Of a DNA stretch of 20,573 nt, positions 14,103 to 19,856 are shown one piece after another. The stretch comes from a bacterium. GTDB taxonomy: Bacteria > Latescibacterota > Latescibacteria > Latescibacterales > Latescibacteraceae. Made by a program: the position numbers and the translations under genes. The first letter of the stretch is position 1. Each line of letters begins with the position of its first letter. The notes under the pieces are model-generated. The model saw only the letters and a program-made list of their open reading frames with translations. It searched no databases and was not told the DNA's origin. The stretch covers positions 1-20,573 of the forward strand of contig JAJFUH010000079.1 of assembly GCA_021372535.1 (NCBI GenBank), written 5' to 3'.

Positions 14103-15251
14103 CTACCTGAGTTTTGAAAGATCGTTCAACCGTCCCATCACAAAATCGTACATGGTTTTATCGACCGTTTCGGATATGCCGCCGGTATCCATAAATATCC
14201 ATCTTCCGGCGTTTCCTGCGCGTTTGAAAAGCCCGGTGAGATACTCGTTTTGTCTGGTCGCGTCCCAGTCGAAAAAGAACTTATGGCAGCCGCCCACCGG
14301 AACGGTTTTTAAGTTCGCTGATTCGAGGAATGCCACGAGGTCCATGGATTCATAAATATCGAATGGATTGAGCATATCAACTCCGGTTTCGAGGACATAC
14401 TGTAAAATCTTGTTTATGTTGCCATGGCTGTGGAGGTGGACATACCCGCCAAAGTCATGGGCAAGGTTGCAGAGCTTCGTATGCCACGGCCGTATCCAGT
14501 CCCGGTAGATATCGGGACTCATGAGGAGATTATCCGCGGAGCCCAGATCATCGCAGAGCACGATACATTCCACTCCACGGCTGAGGAGTTCTTCCGCTGC
14601 CGCACAATTCCATGTTCCGATACGGTCGATGAGTTTCTTCGTATTCGGCGGATCGAGCAGCATGGACATGAGGAATTCCTGGTAATCGATGCAGAAATAA
14701 TGAGGGCCGCTGAAAAAACCGTTGAGGTTGGCCGCGCTCATGTATCCAGCCTCCCTGAAGAAGGCGGTGTCCTCCTCGATGCCCCTGTACCGTTCCGGGT
14801 CATGGGGATCGGGCAGTACGAGACGGTCAACCTCGTCGACTGTCCTGAGCGGATGGTCGAAATCCTTGTAAAAATGCGGATGTTTCCGCACGAGACGTTT
14901 ACACCCCGTTTCGCACTCCAGAATAAGCTCGTTCTCTTTCACTTCCAGAATCCTGAAATGAAATTCTCCGGGGCCGCCATGCCCGAGCGCCATGTTCGCT
15001 CCCCATCCGACCACCACGACCGGTTTCAGGATGGCATGGTTATAATCGAGAGTCCGAGTCCGCTCCTCATCGGACAGACGGTCCCATGGATAGTCAAAGG
15101 TTTCGGGATTGTGAAACAGGCTGTCTGGAAACCTGACTCCGGGATTGAGTTTTCGGGCAAGCTCGTCATTTTCAAAACCCATAAGCCAGATCGGCACCGA
15201 TTCGTACGGTTCTCCATCAAGGAGCGCCCGTAAGTTCTCTCGTGGTGTCAT
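14103..15251 (-). CDS. Uroporphyrinogen decarboxylase-family (URO-D) protein, second copy
   Basis: A 382-residue protein with an AAAGG ribosome site 8 bases before the ATG at 15251. It begins MTPRENLRALLDGEPYESVPIW, the usual start of URO-D-like proteins (x-RE-x2-RALL-G-x-x-x-x-x-P). Later come RYRGIEEDTAFFREAG, CIVLCDDLGSADNLLMSP and RPWHTKL, all typical barrel segments. Where corrinoid methyltransferases have HxC, this protein has H272-L-H274-S-H276-GN (VHLHSHGN), so a metal site, if present, would be histidine-based. It shares only the family plan with the first copy, so the two are divergent paralogs. Substrate unknown. It heads a minus-strand run with the unknown gene and ArfB. Confidence 0.85.
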   Translation of the reverse strand: MTPRENLRALLDGEPYESVPIWLMGFENDELARKLNPGVRFPDSLFHNPETFDYPWDRLSDEERTRTLDYNHAILKPVVVVGWGANMALGHGGPGEFHFRILEVKENELILECETGCKRLVRKHPHFYKDFDHPLRTVDEVDRLVLPDPHDPERYRGIEEDTAFFREAGYMSAANLNGFFSGPHYFCIDYQEFLMSMLLDPPNTKKLIDRIGTWNCAAAEELLSRGVECIVLCDDLGSADNLLMSPDIYRDWIRPWHTKLCNLAHDFGGYVHLHSHGNINKILQYVLETGVDMLNPFDIYESMDLVAFLESANLKTVPVGGCHKFFFDWDATRQNEYLTGLFKRAGNAGRWIFMDTGGISETVDKTMYDFVMGRLNDLSKLR

Positions 15252-15549
15252 GGAATTACCTTTCGCGATTACTATATAAGATTCTGAACTGCTTTCATTC
15301 TTATTATGATACCTTTTCCAATAAGATATGTCATATTTTCAAAGAATAAAACAAAGAAAAATACACCGGAAGATTCTGGTTTTTCAAATTTTTTGTAAAA
15401 GAACTGTTTTCCTTCGGGCACGAAAAGAAAAGAGTATCTCAATGGTGTAATTTTAAAACAGGGGCAGCACATATCCACAGGAACATATTGATTTTTCCGC
15501 CGTTTTTGCACATATTATATGCCTGTAATCATTTCAGAATATTTTCTGT
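15252..15549. other. Intergenic region upstream of tRNA-Leu
   Basis: 298 bases, AT-rich. A minus-strand 79-codon frame (15272-15511) gives a hydrophobic and aromatic mixture with no recognisable family. A loose promoter, TTGATT (15488-15493) and TATTAT (15513-15518) at 19-base spacing, lies about 30 bases before the tRNA and could drive it. Confidence 0.5.
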
Positions 15550-15636
15550 GCCGAAGTGGTGGAACTGGCAGACGCAGCGGACTCAAAATCCGCCGACCGC
15601 AAGGTCATGGGGGTTCGATTCCCCCCTTCGGCACCA
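15550..15636 (+). tRNA. tRNA-Leu (anticodon CAA)
   Basis: The acceptor stem GCCGAAG (15550-15556) pairs perfectly with CTTCGGC (15626-15632), followed by discriminator A and an encoded CCA (15634-15636). The anticodon stem GCGGA/TCCGC (15577-15581/15589-15593) encloses the loop CTCAAAA with anticodon CAA at 15584-15586, which reads UUG leucine codons. A long variable arm (about 15594-15608) makes it a class II tRNA, as leucine requires. The T arm GGGGG-TTCGATT-CCCCC is intact. A terminator follows at once. Confidence 0.96.
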
Positions 15637-15645
15637 TAATAAACA

Positions 15646-15683
15646 AGGACTTGCGAGAATTGACCGTAAGTCCTGTTTTTTTT
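15646..15683 (+). terminator. Intrinsic terminator after tRNA-Leu
   Basis: AGGACTTGC (15646-15654) pairs with GTAAGTCCT (15666-15674) over 9 bp, with one G-T wobble, around an 11-base loop. A G and then T8 (15676-15683) follow on the plus strand, 10 bases after the tRNA's CCA end. Confidence 0.85.
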
Positions 15684-15918
15684 ATGGTCACACTTTTAGT
15701 CACAGTCTTCCCGAAAATTTCATCTTGACACTGCCTAATATTATGATAATGTTAATAACAGATTGCATGATCAATACGCTGTCATACTTGTAGAATGGGG
15801 ATTCCCCCCGAATCGACTAGCCGGCTTCCATTTTCTCCCTGTCCCAAATCGCGGATGCGTTTTTTAAATGATTTTTTTACCAACTCTTTTAGAGAAAAAA
15901 CCTAAAAAATAAAGGATT
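15684..15918. other. Intergenic region between tRNA-Leu and the DegT-like gene
   Basis: 235 bases without a gene. It contains GATTCCCCCC at 15800-15809, a 10-base copy of the tRNA T-arm segment at 15617-15626; this is too short to call an attachment site. AAAGGA at 15911-15916 serves the next gene. Confidence 0.5.
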
Positions 15919-17292
15919 ATGAAAATGTTGGAAAAAAGTTATTCAAGGCGCGAATTTGTAAAACAAAATTCTATGGCAGGTCTCGGAGCTGTGCTCGCTA
16001 TGGGAGAGACACCAGCCGCTTATGCTGCCACATCAAAAGATGCCGGGGTCCTTGCAATGCTTGGTGGCCAGCCGGTTCGGACCAAGCCCTGGCCGGTATG
16101 GCCAATGTGGGTTCCGGAAACAGACGAGGAACAAGTTCTGAAGGTTCTTCGCAGCGGTGTATGGTCACGGGCGGGTGTTGTGACCGAATTCGAAAAAAAA
16201 TGGGCAGAAACAATTGGGGCGAAGCGCTGTTTGGCGGTTGTTAACGGGACGAATGCCCTGATTACTTCTCTTGTCCAGCTGGACATAGGAGGTGGTGATG
16301 AAGTTATCGTTACTCCATATACCTTTATTGCCTGTATTCAGGCTGTACTGATGACCGGAGCAATGCCGGTTTTTGTTGATGTTGATCCCGAAACATTTCA
16401 AATGAATCCCGACAAAATTGAAGCGAAAATCACATCACGTACCAGGGCAATCATGCCTGTGCATATTTTAGGTTTGCCTTCCGATATGGAACGGATCATG
16501 GAGATTGCAAAAAAACATAGTCTTTCTGTGGTAGAAGATGCCTGTCAGGCATGGACGGCGGAAGTAAATCACAAGAAAGTGGGGACATTCGGCAATGCCG
16601 GCTGTTTCAGTTTTCAAAATTCGAAAAATATACCTATTGGTGAAGGTGGAGCTATTGTAAGCGATGATGATACGTTTATGGACAGATGTTATTCTTACCA
16701 TAATTATGGCTTACCGCACGGAGCGGTTATTGGCGGTGTAAGTAACGAAGCGGTTCAGCTGGGGACTAAAGTAAGATTAACCGAATATCAGGCTGCCATC
16801 GGACTTGCTCAAATGGTCAGATTCGAATCACAGACTGTCACACGGATCCGGAATGCCGAGTACCTGCGATCCAGAATTAATACAATACCCGGAATTGTAT
16901 CTTATAAACTCTACAACAATGTAACCAGAGCCGTTTTTCACATATTTGCCTTCCGTTACAAAAAAGAAGAATTCAAGGGCTTATCGAGAGACAGTTTTCT
17001 CAAAGCGCTGAGCGCCGAAGGAATACCCAATTTAAGCGGATATGCACCCTTCTTGAATAAACAACCCTACCTGGCTAATGCCTTGCAATCGAAAAATTTT
17101 CAAAAGATGTATCCGAAGGAGATGCTGGATTACGATACATTCGCAGAACGAAATCAATGCCCGGAGAATGATGTTTTATGCGGAGAAGCAGTGTGGTTCA
17201 TGCAGAATTTACTTCTCGGAGATCAATCCGATATGGATGATATTGTAATGGCCATTGAAAAAATTCATAACAACGCCGATAAAATCAAGTGA
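15919..17292 (+). CDS. DegT/DnrJ/EryC1/StrS-family PLP protein with Tat signal peptide
   Basis: 457 residues from ATG 15919; ATG 15925 (MLEKSYSRREF) gives better spacing from AAAGGA and may be the real start. The N-terminus has a twin-arginine motif, S9-R10-R11-E-F-V-K15, a hydrophobic stretch (MAGLGAVLAMG) and an AYA-A cleavage site near residue 36, so export by the Tat system in folded, cofactor-loaded form is predicted. The mature part is a full-length DegT-family fold-type I enzyme: VNGTNALITSL binds phosphate, VVEDACQAW carries Asp207 for the pyridine nitrogen, and FSFQNSKNIPIGEGGA carries the Schiff-base Lys236. Relatives transaminate nucleotide-linked keto sugars in the cytosol. An exported version is odd, and no sugar pathway genes are nearby. 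Confidence 0.88.
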   Translation: MKMLEKSYSRREFVKQNSMAGLGAVLAMGETPAAYAATSKDAGVLAMLGGQPVRTKPWPVWPMWVPETDEEQVLKVLRSGVWSRAGVVTEFEKKWAETIGAKRCLAVVNGTNALITSLVQLDIGGGDEVIVTPYTFIACIQAVLMTGAMPVFVDVDPETFQMNPDKIEAKITSRTRAIMPVHILGLPSDMERIMEIAKKHSLSVVEDACQAWTAEVNHKKVGTFGNAGCFSFQNSKNIPIGEGGAIVSDDDTFMDRCYSYHNYGLPHGAVIGGVSNEAVQLGTKVRLTEYQAAIGLAQMVRFESQTVTRIRNAEYLRSRINTIPGIVSYKLYNNVTRAVFHIFAFRYKKEEFKGLSRDSFLKALSAEGIPNLSGYAPFLNKQPYLANALQSKNFQKMYPKEMLDYDTFAERNQCPENDVLCGEAVWFMQNLLLGDQSDMDDIVMAIEKIHNNADKIK

Positions 17293-17380
17293 CCGGTATA
17301 AAGTCGGCTGCATACTACCCATTGAATTATAGAACATTGTGTTACCCGTGGAGCCAGCCTGGTCGGTATCCGATAAAGAG

Positions 17381-17410
17381 GGCTTCGCATGTGCTCGTCA
17401 GCAGCATGCC
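17381..17410 (-). terminator. Imperfect hairpin after the GNAT gene
   Basis: GCATG (17387-17391) pairs with CATGC (17405-17409), with a short inner GCT/AGC pairing and a bulge; GGC/GCC extends it loosely. On the minus strand it starts 5 bases after the GNAT stop and is followed only by CTCTTTAT, so terminator activity is uncertain. Confidence 0.35.
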
Positions 17411-17414
17411 GTGG

Positions 17415-17882
17415 TTAGAGGGTATTTTGGGTCCGCTTCTCCAAAAAGGTAATCAATACAGTTGTTGATAGCGGTTGAGTTCGAATGATCGAATAACCGT
17501 GACGTTGATACAGGCGGATATTGGCTTCGCTCCTGCTGCCGGTAAACAGTTCGAACTTGGACACACCCTTAAACCGCTCTTCGATATTTCTTAACAATTG
17601 CGATCCAATGCCTTGTTTCTGGAATTCAGGATGAACGATGAGGCGGCTGATTAAACATATATCGCTGTTTTGCCTGGCACGAACCGAGCCGACAATACGG
17701 CCATTAAGTGTCGCCTTAAGAACGATTGATTTCGTGAATTCCTCAAGTAACGATTCAATTGATTGAGTGAGTGGAGGAAGCGACCAATCACTGTAAAGCT
17801 TTGCCTCCGATTGGTAGGCAAGCTTTTGCAGGGCGAGGATAGCATCAGCGTCTTCAATCGATGCATCACCAATGGTGACCAT
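17415..17882 (-). CDS. GNAT-family N-acetyltransferase
   Basis: 155 residues from the ATG at 17882, chosen because AGAGGGA precedes it closely; the frame opens to 17957. It shows the GNAT order: an N-terminal strand-helix (MVTIGDASIEDADAILALQK), the central strands GRIVGSVRAR and LISRLIVHPEFQ, the acetyl-CoA loop Q88-KQ-G91-I-G93 (QKQGIGSQLL), and the final ANIRLYQRHGYSII motif. Such enzymes acetylate an amine on a small molecule or protein; the substrate is unknown. It lies 94 bases after the broken methyltransferase gene on the same strand. GNAT genes are frequent cargo of integron cassettes, but no attC-like site was found after this stop, so whether it is part of the array is open. Confidence 0.88.
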   Translation of the reverse strand: MVTIGDASIEDADAILALQKLAYQSEAKLYSDWSLPPLTQSIESLLEEFTKSIVLKATLNGRIVGSVRARQNSDICLISRLIVHPEFQKQGIGSQLLRNIEERFKGVSKFELFTGSRSEANIRLYQRHGYSIIRTQPLSTTVLITFLEKRTQNTL

Positions 17883-17976
17883 TATTTTCCCTCTTATGTC
17901 ATGATGGCGATTATAAGGAGTCGGCTCTATCAAGTTGTTGTTGCCTGTCTCATTCATTTACAGACCTATATTGTTT

Positions 17977-18496
17977 TTACGTCCACAGAACAAACATTGA
18001 TACTTGGTGACGGTATTCTTTATAATCGTTCCCGAATTCTTTCAGTAGTCTGTGTTCTTCGGTTAGTTTCACGAAGATCAACATGAAAGTCATGAATAGA
18101 GCGACAATTGCGACCGCAATCACGGAATCCAGGTATATGGCTACCGCACAGAAATAGACACAAGTACCGAACAGCATAGGATTTTTGTATACTTGTATAC
18201 TTGTATGATCCGGTTACGACAAGATTCTGCGTTATGGGACTCACTTCAATGTTTACCGCTTCCAAAGGACCGCCCTTCCCGATCCGATTCTGAACAACAA
18301 TCGACTATAACGCAAACAGTAGACCGTAAAGTAAAAAAATGACAGCTACCGTGACACGCAATTCAGCAATGGAAATCAACTGTATACCTGTCAGATGATC
18401 GAACAGCCGGGATAGCCGATAAAGTCCGCGAGGTATCGATATCAAGAATAGTGAACCACCGATAAAATAGCCCCCAATATGCTGTATTGTTTTCAT
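17977..18496 (-). pseudogene. Isoprenylcysteine carboxyl methyltransferase-like (ICMT/PEMT) gene, broken
   Basis: Joined across its lesions, the minus strand reads as a small membrane methyltransferase. It starts MKTIQHIGGYFIGGSLFLIS with at least three hydrophobic segments, then SIVVQNRIGKGGPLEAVN, LVVTGSYKYT, NPMLFGTCVYF and LLKEFGNDYKEYRHQV. The GPYKYxRNPM and EExxLxxxFGxxYxxYxxxV blocks are the family's SAM-binding region. Two lesions interrupt it. One is an in-frame TAG at 18305-18307, where the family usually has Trp. The other is a frameshift near 18187-18206, where an 8-base unit (TACAAGTA on the minus strand) is doubled; the YKYT-to-PM interval is 7 bases longer than needed. The start lies 14 bases after attC site 2, so it is the next cassette's cargo. 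An assembly error is possible for the frameshift, less so for both lesions. Confidence 0.78.
18187..18206. repeat. 8-bp tandem duplication inside the broken methyltransferase gene
   Basis: On the plus strand GTATACTT occurs at 18187-18194 and again at 18195-18202, followed by GTAT. It lies exactly at the frame change of the pseudogene, consistent with replication slippage. Removing one copy alone does not restore frame; one more base, for example in the adjacent run of five Ts at 18182-18186, would also be needed. Confidence 0.8.
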
Positions 18497-18510
18497 GAGT
18501 GTGTCAAGGC

Positions 18511-18558
18511 GCCTAACGCCGAGTTAAGTTAGCGATCCGGTGCAACGCCTGGTTCGGC
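18511..18558 (-). other. attC-like integron recombination site 2 (end of the folD cassette)
   Basis: In the minus-strand reading, the R' core is GTTAGGC (18511-18517) and the R'' counterpart is GCCGAAC (18552-18558); these pair at 6 of 7 positions. Between them GTT-A-GC (18528-18533) pairs with GC-AAC (18542-18546), leaving one bulged A, like the extrahelical bases of attC hairpins. The plus-strand half AACGCCGAGTTAAG is nearly the same as that of site 1 (AACGCCTGAGTTAAG). The folD stop codon (18529-18531) and last nine sense codons lie inside this site. Confidence 0.72.
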
Positions 18559-19395
18559 GCCCTTTTCTGCGGCCTCCACCGTCTGAGCGATTAAGGTAAC
18601 GATAGTCATAGGGCCTACCCCGCCAGGAACAGGGGTATAGGCAAGGCACTTGTCTACTGCGGCGGAAAGCTCGATATCTCCCACGCGGCTCGGGTGATAG
18701 CCTGCGTCCACGACGACTGCTCCTTCCCTAATCCATGCCCCCTTGACGAATTCGGGTCTGCCCAGCGCACCGACGACGATATCGGCCTGACCCACGATCT
18801 GTGGCAGACCTTGGGTCCGAGAATGGCAAATCGTGACTGTGGCGTTAGCATTTAGCAACATCATAGCCATAGGCTTGCCGAGTATTGGACTGCGCCCGAC
18901 GACCACCGCATGCTTACCCTCGATGGCAATATCGTAGTGCCGAAGGAGCCGCATAATGCCGGCAGGCGTCGCGGAACCGTACGCGGGTTCGCCCATTGCC
19001 ATTTTACCGAAACCGACTACAGTCACTCCGTCTACGTCTTTCCGAACGTCAATTTTGTCAAAACAGCGTCGTTCGTCTATCTGTGAAGGGACGGGGTGCT
19101 GCAGAAGAATGCCGTGCACGTCGGGATTCGCATTGAGTCTGTCAATCTGGCGGAGCAGTCCATCTGTGGTCGTGTCTTGTGGCATTACGACTCTCAAGGA
19201 CTCCATTCCCACTCGTGCGCACGCGTTACCTTTCATCTTCACGTATATCGCCGAGGCCGGATCATTTTCCACCAATATGGTTGCCAGTATCGGTGGTTTA
19301 CCGTTTGACCTATCTTTGATTGCCTGAACGCGTACGGCTAGTTCTTTTTCCAACTGCTTTGCCAATGCGTTACCATCCAAAAGTATTGCTGCCAT
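18529..19395 (-). CDS. folD: Methylenetetrahydrofolate dehydrogenase/cyclohydrolase FolD, gene-cassette borne
   Basis: 288 residues, full length for FolD, which interconverts 5,10-methylene- and 10-formyl-tetrahydrofolate in the cytosol. The active-site Tyr51-x3-Lys55 (YVKMKGNA), the [14 protein letters not shown] segment, [17 protein letters not shown], the NADP-binding [13 protein letters not shown] and the C-terminal [15 protein letters not shown] are all present. The ATG at 19395 follows an AAAGGAG site. It starts 32 bases after the R' end of attC site 1 and its stop lies in attC site 2, so it fits a mobile integron cassette of about 917 bp. The last residues AEPGVAPDR are encoded by attC and should be dispensable. 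Trimethoprim-resistant DHFRs are common cassette genes; a folate gene such as folD might help under antifolates, but that is speculation. Confidence 0.94.
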   Translation of the reverse strand: MAAILLDGNALAKQLEKELAVRVQAIKDRSNGKPPILATILVENDPASAIYVKMKGNACARVGMESLRVVMPQDTTTDGLLRQIDRLNANPDVHGILLQHPVPSQIDERRCFDKIDVRKDVDGVTVVGFGKMAMGEPAYGSATPAGIMRLLRHYDIAIEGKHAVVVGRSPILGKPMAMMLLNANATVTICHSRTQGLPQIVGQADIVVGALGRPEFVKGAWIREGAVVVDAGYHPSRVGDIELSAAVDKCLAYTPVPGGVGPMTIVTLIAQTVEAAEKGAEPGVAPDR

Positions 19396-19427
19396 TGTAT
19401 GTCTCCTTTCAATCTATCTTGGTCCGG

Positions 19428-19484
19428 GCAGAACGCCTGAGTTAAGCCGCGCCGCGAAGCGTCGGCTTGAACGAAATGTTAGGC
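19428..19484 (-). other. attC integron recombination site 1 (upstream of folD)
   Basis: On the minus strand the site runs from R'' GCCTAAC (19478-19484) through a hairpin to R' GTTCTGC (19428-19434, a degenerate form of GTTRRRY). The arms AAGCCG (19444-19449) and CGGCTT (19463-19468) pair, with an inner CGC/GCG, and GTT/AAC outside leaves one extrahelical G (19469). The order and wording closely follow the well-known aadA-type attC (TTCAAGCCGACGC...GCGCGGCTTAA). Orientation places it at the end of the preceding cassette and before folD. Confidence 0.88.
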
Positions 19485-19856
19485 CTTTGTGTCATGACTA
19501 GCACGGGCGATGTAAAGCCTGGGACGGAATCGAAAAAGAACAAAGATGCCGGTAATGAACAAAGTGGCACTCATTCAGGAAAGTTGAGAACTTGGCGCTG
19601 CCGTAAAAAAAGTGAAAATACACCATCGGCGCAACGCCACTCAAGCCATTAACCGCCCTGCCTTTTGAGCCGTCCCGCCATGTCCACCACAGCACACTGA
19701 TCCACATCTTGGCTCGGGCATGCACTCTTGAACGTGCAGAGCCTTTGGACGGAGATTTCGGCGATGGCGGATGAGTTCTATGCTCACTCACATCTCGGCG
19801 AGCCACCACCTGATGCGCGGCACAGCCGTCGACGATCCGCCGGGTGTGCCAACGCA
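19485..19856. other. Non-coding stretch between the methyltransferase gene and attC site 1
   Basis: 372 bases. The minus-strand 120-codon frame (19498-19860) and the plus-strand frame at 19728-20126 give no recognisable family, and the latter runs antisense to the methyltransferase. A degenerate attC-like sequence at 19629-19678 divides it. Integron cassettes often carry long non-coding tails or no gene at all, so this may be the tail of the methyltransferase cassette plus a small gene-less cassette. Confidence 0.5.
19629..19678 (-). other. Degenerate attC-like sequence (possible site 3)
   Basis: The plus strand has GCGCAACGCCACTCAAGCC (19629-19647), matching site 1's GCAGAACGCCTGAGTTAAGCC in layout. 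CTCAA (19640-19644) pairs with TTGAG (19665-19669). The outer GCGCAAC and GTCCCGC (19672-19678) pair at 5 of 7 positions, but the second box lacks the needed GTT. It could be a decayed site or chance. Confidence 0.35.

Noticed and set aside
14424-15233. 269-codon plus-strand frame
   Set aside because: Exactly antisense to the second URO-D-like gene, whose family motifs and ribosome site are clear; the frame is a by-product of codon bias.
15617-15809. GATTCCCCCC direct repeat as att sites of an island in tRNA-Leu
   Set aside because: Ten bases rich in C are too few, and the repeat does not extend to the tRNA 3' end; kept only as a hint.
17293-17414. attC site after the GNAT gene
   Set aside because: CTCTAAC at the GNAT stop looks like an R'' box, but there is no matching GTTAGAG downstream and no L-box hairpin; only a terminator-like hairpin is present.
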